A program made the position numbers and the translations under genes. From Myxococcales bacterium UBA1660 (GTDB lineage: Bacteria; Myxococcota_A; Polyangia; Polyangiales; Houyiibacteriaceae): a stretch of DNA of 64,000 nucleotides. The stretch lies in NCBI GenBank assembly GCA_002320815.1, contig DCLA01000006.1, positions 52,549-116,548 of the forward strand, written 5' to 3'. Shown here in pieces: positions 1-8,249 of the stretch (positions are counted from its first letter, which is position 1; each line of letters starts with the position of its first letter). The notes below the pieces were generated by a model. The model was not told the DNA's origin and ran no database searches. It worked only from the letters and a program-made list of their open reading frames with translations.

Positions 1-10
1 GCCAGCCGCC

Positions 11-313
11 TCAACGGAGGATGGCGACGCTGACGCAGAGGGCGGCCAGGAGTAGCGCCGCCCCCAAGGCCCACCCGCGCCAGCCGGGGCGGGTCGCGGG
101 CTCGCCGCGCCGGAAGATCTCCAGCCCGAGGGCGAAGGCCAGCCAGACCCAGGGCGCGCCGTGGAGGAGCAGGTCGAACCAGTCCATCGGGGCCATCCCC
201 ACGGCTCCCCCGGCGACCCACCGGAGCTTGCCGACCACGTGGGGCTCCGGCGCGAAGGGAGCGAGGCCCAGGGTGAGGGCAGCCAGGAGCGGCGGGAGCA
301 GGCGGGTCCGCAT
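11..313 (-). CDS. Small membrane protein, unknown function
   Basis: A 100-residue protein that I do not recognise. It has a hydrophobic N-terminal stretch that could be a signal anchor, a second hydrophobic segment around residues 47-64 (with two Trp) and a C-terminal one around residues 79-98, so it is probably an inner-membrane protein with two or three spans. The start ATG follows a modest GGATCGGGG purine run. No neighbour indicates a role; the gene at 465 is divergent. Composition fits the other membrane proteins here, but the small size leaves doubt that it is real. Confidence 0.45.
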   Translation of the reverse strand: MRTRLLPPLLAALTLGLAPFAPEPHVVGKLRWVAGGAVGMAPMDWFDLLLHGAPWVWLAFALGLEIFRRGEPATRPGWRGWALGAALLLAALCVSVAILR

Positions 314-464
314 CCCCGATCCCTACACCAGTCGACTCGCAGCGGCAGCCCTCGCACGCTGTTCGATGCCGCTCTCGTAGGAATTGCCCGGGTTCGGGGG
401 ATCCCCGCCGCGCGGCTGCGTGACCTCACGACGGGCGACGCATGTGGGTGCTACTCGCACCCGG

Positions 465-2522
465 ATGCGCCTGCTCCGTCTCCTGCCTGCCTGCTTCCTC
501 CTGCTCGGTGCGTGCGACGACGCCGCCGTCGACCCCTGCGCCGGCGACCCGTGCGCGGTCGTCACCGGGAGCACCTGCGGCGCCACCGACGGGCTCTGCC
601 ACTGCGGCGGCGAGACGGGCCCGGTCTGCGGCGAGGGCAACGTCTGCGGAGGCGACGCCTGCGTGACCCCGCTGCCGGACCCGGTCTGCGACCCCGCCGC
701 GACCCCCTGGACCGCCGGGACCCCGGTCTTCCGCGAGGTCACCGCCGAGTGGGGCCTGAGCGGGATCGAGGGCACCCGGCTCAATGTCACCGACATCGAC
801 GGTGACGGGTGGGCGGACCTCTTCGTCCGGCGGAACTCGGCCAACGTCGACGCCCTGGAGACCGGCGAGGGCGCGCGGCGGGCGTGGCTGCTCCGGAACC
901 AGGCCGGGGACGGCTTCACCGACGTGACCATCGCCTCGGGCATCCTGGTGCCGCGCACCGACCTCGGCGCCGGGCTGGGCCGGCCGGTGAGCGGCGCCGC
1001 CTTCGGCGACGTGGACAACGACGGGGACCTCGACGCCTTCCTGGCCCTGGACACCAGCGACCGCACCATCACCCTCGACGAGAAGAGCGAGCTCTACCTG
1101 AACGACGGAGCCGGCGTGTTCACCCTCGCGCCGCCGAGCGCGGTGCGCAGCCCCGACTTCATCAGCGTACCCGCCGGGCAGAGCTTCGTGGACTACGACC
1201 TCGACGGGAACCTGGACCTCTGGGCGACGGAGAACAGCTTCATCACCTCCCGCCTGGTGGTGCTCCAGGACCGGCTCTACCGGGGCGACGGCGCGGCGGG
1301 CTTCGTGGACGCGACCGACGCGGCGGGTCTGACCACCGAGGACTGGGAGAGCCTGGCCGACCTCGACGCCGGGCGCGCACACTCGCGCGCCTGGGGCGCC
1401 CTCGCCCGGGACCTGAACGGCGACGGCCTCCCCGAGCTCCTCGCGCCCAGCTACGGGCGCGCGCCGAACCACCTCTGGCAGGGCGTCCGGGCCGCCGACG
1501 GCACGGTCACCTTCGAGAACCGCTCCGTCGAGAGCGGCTACGCCTTCGACGGCGACGAGACCTGGCAGGACAACCAGTTCGCCCAGTGCTTCTGCCAGGG
1601 CAACCCCGACGCCGAGGGCTGCGCCGATGTCCCCGCGCCGGCCATCGTCTGCAGCGTGGACAACTGGAGCCACGACCAGGACCGGCACCCCTTCCGGCTG
1701 GGCGGCAACAGCGGCCAGACCAGCGCCGGCGACGTGGACGGCGACGGTGACCTGGACCTCTTCACCGGCGAGATCCGGCACTGGTGGGCGGGCTCGGGCG
1801 CCGACGGCTCGGAGCTCTTGGTGAACGACGGCACCGCGACCTTCACCCGCCCCGGCGACGCCGCCCTCGGGCTCGAAGCGGACCACCTCGGCGAGGCCGC
1901 CTGGGACGAGGGCCACATGACCAACACGCTCTTCGACTTCGACAACGACGGCCGCCTGGACGTCTACGTCGGCGCCTCGGACTACCCCGGCAACCGCGGG
2001 CTCCTCTACCACCAAGACGCCAGCGGCGAGCTCGCCTTCACCGAGGTGGCCACCGGTGACTTCTTCGAGCACAACCGCTCCCATGGCGTGGTCGTCGCCG
2101 ACTTCGACCGGGACGGCGACCTCGACATCATCGTCGGGCACAGCCGCTCCCGCTGCGACGCCGGCGCGCCCAACGACTGCTACGAGACCGCGCAGATCCG
2201 TGCCTTCGAGAACGTGAGCCCCCCGCGCAACTGGCTGCAGGTGCGGCTCGAGGGTGGCGCCGGCACCAACCGGGCCGCCATCGGCGCGCAGGTGACCGTG
2301 ACCACCCCGGACGGCCGCACCCAGGTCGCCGAGGTCGACGGCGGCCACGGCCACTACGGCAGCCAGTCGGATCTGACGCTCCACTTCGGGCTGGGCACCG
2401 CCTGCGAAGCCGAGGTCCGCGTGCGCTGGCCCAACGCCGAGCTCACCACCGAGACGGCGACGCTCCCGGCGGGCACCCGGGTCCAGTGGACCCAGGGCGC
2501 CACGCCGGAGCCCGCCGACTGA
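465..2522 (+). CDS. FG-GAP/VCBS repeat lipoprotein with C-terminal ASPIC/UnbV domain
   Basis: A 685-residue exported protein. The start at 465 is chosen because it gives a lipoprotein signal (MRLLRLLPACFLLLGAC) with lipobox Cys 17; an upstream in-frame ATG at 384 would only add an arginine-rich leader. A short Cys-rich region follows, then repeated calcium-binding-like motifs such as DIDGDGWADLF, DVDNDGDLDAF, DVDGDGDLDLF and DFDNDGRLDVY, typical of a beta-propeller of FG-GAP/VCBS repeats. The last about 100 residues (NWLQVRLEG onward) match the ASPIC/UnbV module often found after such repeats. Probably outer-membrane or surface anchored; ligand unknown. It converges on the crotonase gene. Confidence 0.85.
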   Translation: MRLLRLLPACFLLLGACDDAAVDPCAGDPCAVVTGSTCGATDGLCHCGGETGPVCGEGNVCGGDACVTPLPDPVCDPAATPWTAGTPVFREVTAEWGLSGIEGTRLNVTDIDGDGWADLFVRRNSANVDALETGEGARRAWLLRNQAGDGFTDVTIASGILVPRTDLGAGLGRPVSGAAFGDVDNDGDLDAFLALDTSDRTITLDEKSELYLNDGAGVFTLAPPSAVRSPDFISVPAGQSFVDYDLDGNLDLWATENSFITSRLVVLQDRLYRGDGAAGFVDATDAAGLTTEDWESLADLDAGRAHSRAWGALARDLNGDGLPELLAPSYGRAPNHLWQGVRAADGTVTFENRSVESGYAFDGDETWQDNQFAQCFCQGNPDAEGCADVPAPAIVCSVDNWSHDQDRHPFRLGGNSGQTSAGDVDGDGDLDLFTGEIRHWWAGSGADGSELLVNDGTATFTRPGDAALGLEADHLGEAAWDEGHMTNTLFDFDNDGRLDVYVGASDYPGNRGLLYHQDASGELAFTEVATGDFFEHNRSHGVVVADFDRDGDLDIIVGHSRSRCDAGAPNDCYETAQIRAFENVSPPRNWLQVRLEGGAGTNRAAIGAQVTVTTPDGRTQVAEVDGGHGHYGSQSDLTLHFGLGTACEAEVRVRWPNAELTTETATLPAGTRVQWTQGATPEPAD

Positions 2523-2567
2523 TCCGAAACGACGGCGCCACCGGAATGGCGGCGCGGGAGCGCGGGC

Positions 2568-3350
2568 TCAGTCGAACTTCGCCGGGCGCTTCTCGAGGAA
2601 GGCTTGCATGCCCTCCTTCTGCTGGGGCGACTCGAAGCAGCGGCCGAAGGCGATGGCCTCGAGCCGGTTGGCGTCGCTCAGACCCTTGTCCCGCCCCTTG
2701 AGGATCACCTTCTTGGCGAGCTCGATGGACCAGGGGCCGTTGGCGCAGATCATCTCCGCCGAGGCGCGGGCAGCGCCCATCAGCGCGTCGGGCTCGTGGA
2801 CCGAGTTCACGAGCCCGATGCGCAGGGCCTCGGCCGCGTCGATCATCTTGCCGGTGTAGACCAGCTCCCGGGCCATCGCGACGCCGACCCGGCGGAGGAG
2901 CCGCTGGGTACCGCCGAAGCCCGGGATCACCCCGAGCTTGGTCTCGGGCTGACCGAGCTTGGCCTTGGTCGAGGCGAAGGCGAAGTCGCAGGCCATGGCC
3001 AGCTCGCAGCCACCGCCGAGGGCGAAGCCATTGATGGCGGCGATGATCGGGTACGGCTGCGCCTCCATGGCGTGCCCGACCCGGTGTCCGAGCTCCGCGA
3101 AGCCCCGGGCCTCGTCGGGGCTCATGGACTGCATCGCAGCGATGTCCGCGCCGGCCACGAAGGCCTTGCCCGCGCCGGTGAGGATCATGCAGCGCGCGCC
3201 CGCGTCGCGGACCTCGCCGAGGGCCTGCTCCATGCCCTCGAGGACGGCGCGGTTCAGCGCGTTCAGCTTGTCCGGCCGGTTGACCGTCACCGTGCTGATC
3301 ACGGCGCCGGCGTCGGTCTTCGCGTGCTCGACCAGGATCACGTCGCTCAC
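2568..3350 (-). CDS. Enoyl-CoA hydratase/isomerase (crotonase family)
   Basis: A 260-residue crotonase-fold protein, the normal family length. Visible hallmarks are the oxyanion-hole segment AFVAGADIAAM near residue 60, LGGGCELAMACDF near residue 110 carrying the first catalytic Glu, and GQPETKLGVIPGFGGTQRL near residue 130 carrying the second. It would hydrate 2-enoyl-CoA to 3-hydroxyacyl-CoA. The GTG start overlaps the stop of the upstream 3-hydroxyacyl-CoA dehydrogenase gene (GTGA), so the two are translationally coupled and likely catalyse consecutive steps of fatty-acid beta-oxidation or C4 acyl-CoA metabolism. The exact chain-length specificity cannot be read from sequence. Confidence 0.93.
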   Translation of the reverse strand: MSDVILVEHAKTDAGAVISTVTVNRPDKLNALNRAVLEGMEQALGEVRDAGARCMILTGAGKAFVAGADIAAMQSMSPDEARGFAELGHRVGHAMEAQPYPIIAAINGFALGGGCELAMACDFAFASTKAKLGQPETKLGVIPGFGGTQRLLRRVGVAMARELVYTGKMIDAAEALRIGLVNSVHEPDALMGAARASAEMICANGPWSIELAKKVILKGRDKGLSDANRLEAIAFGRCFESPQQKEGMQAFLEKRPAKFD

Positions 3351-4240
3351 TGGGCCCCCCCCGCGCGGATGGGCTTGCCGCGCTCGTCGTAGTGGTAGAA
3401 GCCGCGGCCGGTCTTCCGACCCAGCCAGCCGGCGGCGACGTAGTTCCGCAAGGTGGCGGGCGGCCGGTACTTGTCGTCGCCGAACTCGCGGTGGAGGACC
3501 TCACCGATGTAGAGCACGGTGTCGAGGCCGATGAGATCGGCGAGCTCGAAGGGCCCCATCGGGTGGTTCAAGCCGAGCTTGGTGGCCAGGTCGATGTCTT
3601 CGACGGTCCCGAGGCCCTCCTGGAGCGCGAAGCAGCCCTCGTTCAGGAAGGGGATCAGCATCCGGTTCACGATGAAGCCGGGCATGTCCTTGGTGCTCAC
3701 CAGCACCTTGCCCATGGCCTGCCCCACCTTCTCGGTGGTGGCGAAGGTCTCGTCGCTGGTCTGGAGCGCGCGGACGAGCTCCACCAGCTTCATGACCGGC
3801 ACCGGGTTCATGAAGTGCATCCCGATGACCTGCTCGGGGCGCTTGGTGGCCGCGGCGAGCTTGGTGAGCGAGATGCTCGACGTGTTGCTCGCCAGGATGC
3901 CGCTGGCCTTGGTCATGGCGGCGTCGGCGTTGCGGAAGATCTCCTCCTTCACGGAGAGATCTTCGGTGGCCGCCTCGACCACCATGTCGGCGTCGGCGAA
4001 GTCGCCGTAGTCCGAGGTCGGCGTGATGCGCGCCAGGAGCGCGTCGGCGTCGGCCTGGGTCAGCCGCTCCTTCTGGATCAGCCGGTCGAGACCCTTGGCG
4101 ATCCGATCCTTGCCGGCCTTCGCCCACTCGTCCTTGGCGTCGAGGAGCATCACCTGCATGCCCGTCTGGGCCGCGACCTGGGCGATGCCCCGGCCCATCT
4201 GTCCAGCGCCGACGACGCCGAAGACCTTCACTTCACTCAT
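3347..4240 (-). CDS. 3-hydroxyacyl-CoA (3-hydroxybutyryl-CoA) dehydrogenase
   Basis: A 297-residue single-function dehydrogenase, about the usual length for the Hbd/PaaH family. The NAD-binding glycine motif GVVGAGQMGRGIA lies at residues 8-20; the catalytic region HFMNPVPVMKLVE is near residue 140; the C-terminal domain contains LGLNHPMGPFELADLIGLD. It oxidises 3-hydroxyacyl-CoA to 3-ketoacyl-CoA with NAD. The start has a good ribosome site (GAGGTGA, 7 bases upstream). It leads a two-gene unit with the crotonase. A thiolase 2.4 kb upstream on the same strand supplies the remaining beta-oxidation-type step, although two unrelated genes lie between. Confidence 0.93.
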   Translation of the reverse strand: MSEVKVFGVVGAGQMGRGIAQVAAQTGMQVMLLDAKDEWAKAGKDRIAKGLDRLIQKERLTQADADALLARITPTSDYGDFADADMVVEAATEDLSVKEEIFRNADAAMTKASGILASNTSSISLTKLAAATKRPEQVIGMHFMNPVPVMKLVELVRALQTSDETFATTEKVGQAMGKVLVSTKDMPGFIVNRMLIPFLNEGCFALQEGLGTVEDIDLATKLGLNHPMGPFELADLIGLDTVLYIGEVLHREFGDDKYRPPATLRNYVAAGWLGRKTGRGFYHYDERGKPIRAGGAQ

Positions 4241-4342
4241 TTCGATTCACCTCTAGGGGGCTCCTACCATCCTCGACCGCGGTCCGTCGACCCGGCGGGA
4301 GGGCGACGGCGGCCCCGACCTCGGGTACCCTGCGGCATCGCG

Positions 4343-5071
4343 ATGTCACTCCGCTCGATGCCCCTCCTCGTCCTCGTCGCGGCCCTCGCGGCCTGCGTCG
4401 ATCCGCCCAGCGGCGGCGTCGTCTGGGCGGACCTCGGCCCGCCGGGGGCGCGACCGGACGCGGGCTCTCGTGACGGCGCGGTGCAGCCCGCGGACGATGG
4501 CGGGTCCGGCGACGTCGACGGGGGGATCGACCCCACGGGCGACGGCGGCACGGGAACCTCCGACGGCGGCACGGGAACCTCCGACGGCGGCACGGGAACC
4601 TCTGACGGCGGCACGGGAACCTCCAGCGACGGCGGCACCGGCGGCTCCGACGACGGCGGGACCGGCGGCGGCTCGGACGGGGGCGGCGTCACCGGCGGGA
4701 CCGACGCCGAAGGCAACATCCTCTGCGGGAGCGCGGTCTGCGACGCGGCGACCCAGCAATGCTGCATCCCCGGCTTCGGCGGGACCGGGGGCGCCTGCAT
4801 CGCCCGAACCAGCGCCTGCATGGGCGCCAGCGCGCTCTGCGATGGCCCCGAGGACTGCGTCACCAACGAGTTCTACTCCGAGGCCTGCTGCGCGCGCCTG
4901 AGCACCAGCGGGACCGCCACGGCCAGCTGCCGCCGGCACTCGTGCGGCGGCACCACCGAGTGGGAGCTCTGCCACCAACCCAGCGACTGCCGGCGAGAGG
5001 GCGCGCTCTGTTGCCCCTTCACGCTCTTCGACGCCACCACCGGCGTCTGCGCCGTCGGCGAGTGCCCCTGA
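4343..5071 (+). CDS. Lipoprotein with Asp-Gly-Gly-Thr-Gly repeats and a cysteine-rich domain
   Basis: A 242-residue protein of unknown function. The start at 4343 gives a lipoprotein signal ending in LAALAAC (Cys 18); longer in-frame starts upstream lie in the antisense of the dehydrogenase gene and are rejected. After the signal comes a low-complexity linker with four tandem DGGTGTS units followed by looser copies, then a compact C-terminal domain of about 110 residues with many cysteines (CGSAVCDAATQQCC and similar), which probably form disulfides outside the cytoplasm. This signal-linker-Cys-domain layout is common in myxobacterial surface lipoproteins. The gene converges with the next one and their stop codons share a small hairpin. 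Confidence 0.8.
   Translation: MSLRSMPLLVLVAALAACVDPPSGGVVWADLGPPGARPDAGSRDGAVQPADDGGSGDVDGGIDPTGDGGTGTSDGGTGTSDGGTGTSDGGTGTSSDGGTGGSDDGGTGGGSDGGGVTGGTDAEGNILCGSAVCDAATQQCCIPGFGGTGGACIARTSACMGASALCDGPEDCVTNEFYSEACCARLSTSGTATASCRRHSCGGTTEWELCHQPSDCRREGALCCPFTLFDATTGVCAVGECP
4541..4624 (+). repeat. Four tandem 21-bp repeats inside a lipoprotein gene
   Basis: Four consecutive 21-base units beginning GACGGCGGCACGGGAACC start at 4541, 4562, 4583 and 4604 and encode DGGTGTS each time. They are nearly identical at base level, and less perfect copies continue to about 4700. Such in-frame arrays can change copy number by slippage, altering linker length without a frameshift. Confidence 0.9.
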
Positions 5072-5084
5072 GGCGCGAGCCTCA
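5069..5084. terminator. Short hairpin shared by two convergent stop codons
   Basis: TGAGGC-GCGA-GCCTCA forms a perfect 6-bp stem with a GNRA-type loop. The left arm starts with the TGA stop of the plus-strand lipoprotein and the right arm ends with the TCA stop of the minus-strand gene. No T-run follows on either side, so it is only a weak candidate for a bidirectional terminator. Confidence 0.3.
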
Positions 5085-6614
5085 GCGGAGGTTGCGCGGC
5101 GCGTCGAAGGACGCCCAGCGCGCGTCGTCTTCGCGGCGCACGCGGACCCGGGCCGCGTAGGCGCCCGGTTCACCCCGGAGCGCGTCCTCGAGCTCCCCGA
5201 GGCCCAGGTAGAGGGCGTCGTCGGGCTCGTCGAGGATGGCTTCGTCGACCAGCCGCCGGCCGACCTCCACCGCCGCCGAGCGTAAGAGCACCAGGCTGCG
5301 ACCCAGCCCTTCGCTCAGGCGGCCCTTGGCCTCCGCGATCCGGTCGAGGAGGACCAGGAGCGGCCGCACGAGGACCTCCCGGGCGCGCCGGATGCCGCGG
5401 GCGCTCGCCACCTCGAGCACCTCGCGCTTGGCCTGCTTGCGGCGCGTCTCCACCACCGCGGGCCCGTCGCGACCCACCCGGCGGAGGGCGTGCCGCAGCG
5501 CGCGGTCGGAGCCCCCGATCGGCTCCGGGAGGACGTCGATGCCCAGGGGCCGCACGTCGGCCAGCTCCTCGGCGATCGCGCGCCACTCGACCTTGAGCGG
5601 CTGGGGGAGCGACTGGGTACTGCCCAGCTCCACGCCGGCGCGGTGCACGGCGTCGGCGAACTTGGCCAAGCGCTGCTGCGCCTTGCGGCGCGCGCGGGTG
5701 GGTCGCGGCGCGGCGAGAGCCGAGTAGGCCTCGGTGGGCAGCGCTCCGAGGGTCGCCTCCAGCGCGTGCAGCGCCTGCCGGGTGGCCTCCCGGCTCCGGT
5801 CGAGCTGGAGCAAGGCCTCGGCGACGAACTGCTGCCGCTGCCGGAGCACCTCGAGGAGCGCCTCGGGCTCCAGGCGGGCGAGGTCGTCCTTCACCAGCGA
5901 CTGGAACCGCCCCTCGCTGCTGCGGTCGAAGCGCAGCGCGCCGGTCAGCAGCGGCGCCACCGTCCGTGTCGCTCGCCCGCAGGCCCGGGCGGCGTCCACC
6001 AGCCGCATCGGCGTCGCGCGCCCGAGGATGCTGGGGCGCTTCCGGCGACGGTAGGGCCGCCCGTAGATCCGGCGCACCGTCTGGCCCACGACCGGGCCGT
6101 CTTGGTCCTGGTCGACCACGCGGAGCGCGCGATCGAGCGCGTCGATGGTCAGCGGCGCCACCACCCCCTCGTCGGCGGCGGTGAGCGCCACCCGGCGCCA
6201 GGCGCCGTCGGCATACTGCCGCTGCAGCTCGAGGGGCTGGATGGACCGGAGCACCAGGCCCTCGGCCGTCTCGACCCACTCCACCTCGACCGGGAACCCG
6301 AGCACCAGCTGCGCGCGATCGACCAGGTCGGCCACGCGCTCCACCAGCACCACGTCCAGTCCGTCCCCGGGCTCGCTCACCCGGGTGCTGCGGCGGTCGA
6401 TGCGCCAGGGCGCACCCCGACCGAAGACCTGGACCTCGTCGGGGTCGGCTCCGCTCGGATCGGCGCTGACCGCCCGCCCCTCCTCTTCGCCGACCGCGGT
6501 GGGGTCGTACGGGACCCCCGCGAGGACGAGCCGCGACACGTGGCGCGGGCTCGACTCGGGGGGCTGGGAAGGCGCGGGAGCGTCCGCCGGGGCAGTGGCG
6601 CCGTCGGGCTCCAT
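5082..6614 (-). CDS. PEP synthase-like protein reduced to the central region
   Basis: A 510-residue protein resembling only the middle of phosphoenolpyruvate synthase/rifampicin-phosphotransferase-type enzymes. Near residue 105-125, the VEVEWVETAEGLVLRSIQPL-like segment matches the end of the ATP-binding domain (normally ...IEWA...LLQARPI). The C-terminal DDALYLGLGELEDALRG matches the DVFYLTLEEL helix that precedes the phosphohistidine swivelling domain. The ATP-grasp core is missing upstream and the His-bearing domain is missing downstream, so PEP synthesis is not expected. The start is 8 bases after the thiolase stop, implying co-transcription. It could be a decayed gene or a repurposed scaffold; the long intact frame favours the latter. 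Confidence 0.65.
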   Translation of the reverse strand: MEPDGATAPADAPAPSQPPESSPRHVSRLVLAGVPYDPTAVGEEEGRAVSADPSGADPDEVQVFGRGAPWRIDRRSTRVSEPGDGLDVVLVERVADLVDRAQLVLGFPVEVEWVETAEGLVLRSIQPLELQRQYADGAWRRVALTAADEGVVAPLTIDALDRALRVVDQDQDGPVVGQTVRRIYGRPYRRRKRPSILGRATPMRLVDAARACGRATRTVAPLLTGALRFDRSSEGRFQSLVKDDLARLEPEALLEVLRQRQQFVAEALLQLDRSREATRQALHALEATLGALPTEAYSALAAPRPTRARRKAQQRLAKFADAVHRAGVELGSTQSLPQPLKVEWRAIAEELADVRPLGIDVLPEPIGGSDRALRHALRRVGRDGPAVVETRRKQAKREVLEVASARGIRRAREVLVRPLLVLLDRIAEAKGRLSEGLGRSLVLLRSAAVEVGRRLVDEAILDEPDDALYLGLGELEDALRGEPGAYAARVRVRREDDARWASFDAPRNLR

Positions 6615-6622
6615 CGCGGTCG

Positions 6623-7804
6623 TCAGACGCTCTCGACGACGACGGCGAGGGCCTCACCGCCGCCGATGCAGAGGGTGGCCAGGCCGCGCTTCGCGCCCTG
6701 GTCGGCCATCTGGGAGAGGAGGGTCACCACGATGCGCGCGCCGGAGGCGCCGATGGGGTGGCCGAGGGCGATCGCGCCGCCCCAGACGTTCATCTTGTCG
6801 TGGGGCACGTCGGCCTTGCTCACGCACGCCATGCTGACGACGGCGAAGGCCTCGTTGACCTCGAAGAGGTCGATGTCCGAGACGGCGAGGCCGGTCTTCT
6901 TCAGCACGTTCTCCACCGCGCCGACCGGCGCCGTGGTGAACCACTCGGGGGCCTGGGCGTGGCTGGCGTAACCCACCAGCTTGGCCAGGGGCTTCAGCCC
7001 GTGCTTCTCGACCGCCTCGCCGCTGGCGAGGATGAGGGCCGCGGCGCCGTCGTTGAGCTTGCTGGCGTTGGCCGCGGTGATGGTGCCCTCCTTGTCGAAG
7101 GCGGGCCGGAGCTGCGGCATCTTCGCAAAGTTGGCGCGACCGGGCTCTTCGTCGGCGTCGACGACCACGTCGCCCTTGCGGCCCTTGATGGTCACCGCGG
7201 CGATCTCGGAGGCGAACTTGCCGTCCTTCTGGGCGGCCTGGGCGCGCTCGTAGGAGGTCTTGGCGAACTCGTCCTGGGCCTCCCGGGAGAAGCCCATCTC
7301 GCGCGCGCAGAGCTCGCCGGCGTTGCCCATGTGGAAGTCGTTGTAGGGGTCCCAGAGCCCGTCGTGGACCATCGAGTCGACCACCGACTTGTTCCCCAGG
7401 CGGTAGCCATCCCGGGCGCCGGGGAGCAGGTAGGGCGCGTTGCTCATCGACTCCATGCCGCCGGCGATCACCACGTCGGCGTCGCCGAGGAGGATCGACT
7501 TGGCCGCGAAGACCATCGACTGCATCCCCGATCCGCAGACCTTGCCCACCGTCACGGCGGGGGTCTTGTCGGGCACGCCGGCCAGCTTGGCCGCCCGGCG
7601 GGCGGGCGCCTGGCCCACGCCGGCGGTCAGCACGTTCCCCATGTAGGTCTCGTCGACCCACTCCGGCTTCACGCCCGCGCGCTCGAGGGCGGCACCGATC
7701 GCCGCCGCGCCGAGGGTGGGCGCATCGACGGCCGCGAGGGCCCCCTGGAAAGCACCGATGGGGGTCCGAGCCGAACCGACGATGAAGACTTCACGCGCTG
7801 CCAT
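6623..7804 (-). CDS. Acetyl-CoA acetyltransferase (thiolase)
   Basis: A 393-residue thiolase of standard length. The active-site Cys 90 sits in KVCGSGMQSMV, the conserved His in ALGHPIGASGARI and the second Cys in LCIGGGEALAVVVE at the C terminus. It condenses two acetyl-CoA or cleaves 3-ketoacyl-CoA. The start at 7804 is chosen over a longer frame because it begins the conserved thiolase sequence (MAAREVFIVGSARTP) and has a strong AGGAGG ribosome site. A TTGACC box lies upstream on this strand near 7873-7878, but no convincing -10 is seen. The PEP-synthase-like gene follows after 8 bases. Confidence 0.95.
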   Translation of the reverse strand: MAAREVFIVGSARTPIGAFQGALAAVDAPTLGAAAIGAALERAGVKPEWVDETYMGNVLTAGVGQAPARRAAKLAGVPDKTPAVTVGKVCGSGMQSMVFAAKSILLGDADVVIAGGMESMSNAPYLLPGARDGYRLGNKSVVDSMVHDGLWDPYNDFHMGNAGELCAREMGFSREAQDEFAKTSYERAQAAQKDGKFASEIAAVTIKGRKGDVVVDADEEPGRANFAKMPQLRPAFDKEGTITAANASKLNDGAAALILASGEAVEKHGLKPLAKLVGYASHAQAPEWFTTAPVGAVENVLKKTGLAVSDIDLFEVNEAFAVVSMACVSKADVPHDKMNVWGGAIALGHPIGASGARIVVTLLSQMADQGAKRGLATLCIGGGEALAVVVESV

Positions 7805-7895
7805 TTTTCGTAAACCTCCTGGGCCGCGACCCGCGGCCGAGTGGGGGGTTAAGTGGCACTCGCCCTCGCCGGGGTCAAATGCGCGCACGTCGTCC

Positions 7896-7924
7896 TTGAC
7901 CCCTCGGCCTCCCGTTGCTATCTC
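7896..7924 (+). promoter_or_regulatory. Sigma-70-type promoter for tRNA-Val
   Basis: TTGACC at 7896-7901 and TATCTC at 7919-7924 are separated by 17 bases, a good match to the housekeeping promoter. Transcription would start about 45 bases before the tRNA, leaving a short leader for processing. Confidence 0.65.
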
Positions 7925-7975
7925 AGCCGTCCTTCGTCGCCGCTGGGCTTCGGAGGCGGTCCCTGACAACCGAAC

Positions 7976-8050
7976 GGGCGATTAACTCAGTGGTAGAGTG
8001 CCTTCTTCACACGGAGGAAGTCCGCAGTTCAAATCTGCGATCGCCCACCA
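7976..8050 (+). tRNA. tRNA-Val (anticodon CAC)
   Basis: A complete 75-base cloverleaf. The acceptor arm GGGCGAT pairs perfectly with ATCGCCC; the D arm is ACTC/GAGT; the anticodon stem CCTTC/GGAGG encloses TTCACAC with anticodon CAC at 8008-8010, reading GUG valine codons; the T arm is CGCAG-TTCAAAT-CTGCG. The discriminator is A and the CCA end is encoded. It is a single-gene transcription unit with its own promoter and terminator. Confidence 0.97.
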
Positions 8051-8057
8051 GCACGAG

Positions 8058-8111
8058 CACCCCGTGATCGCGGCCCCCGAGGCCGACCCGATTGCGGGGT
8101 GTCTTCGTTTT
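8058..8111 (+). terminator. Probable terminator of the tRNA-Val unit
   Basis: CACCCCG (8058-8064) pairs with CGGGGTG (8095-8101), with a nested CGGCC/GGCCG stem inside, and is followed by the T-rich TCTTCGTTTT. It lies 7 bases after the tRNA. An alternative fold uses an 11-bp arm pair, GCCGACCCGAT at 8082-8092 with ATCGGGTCGGC at 8116-8126. Confidence 0.6.
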
Positions 8112-8249
8112 GGCGATCGGGTCGGCGTTCGCGGGACTCGCGCCGCTTCTGACACCAGACCCCCGGGGGACGAGTCAGAGCATTCCCCGTGCGACCGTAC
8201 GACAGAGATCGTACAGTACCGACGGAGGGTCCATGCGGAGGGAGGGCGA

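Noticed and set aside
426..2384. A 652-codon minus-strand open frame opposite the FG-GAP lipoprotein
   Set aside because: Ala/Gly/Val-rich antisense shadow without recognisable domains, and the plus-strand gene has a lipobox and motif repeats.
7849..7878. Minus-strand promoter for thiolase (TTGACC with ACTTAA)
   Set aside because: The -10 match is poor at any acceptable spacing; only the -35 is convincing.
8082..8126. 11-bp inverted repeat (GCCGACCCGAT/ATCGGGTCGGC) as a separate operator
   Set aside because: It overlaps the probable tRNA terminator, which has a better-placed stem and T-rich tail; I treat it as an alternative fold.
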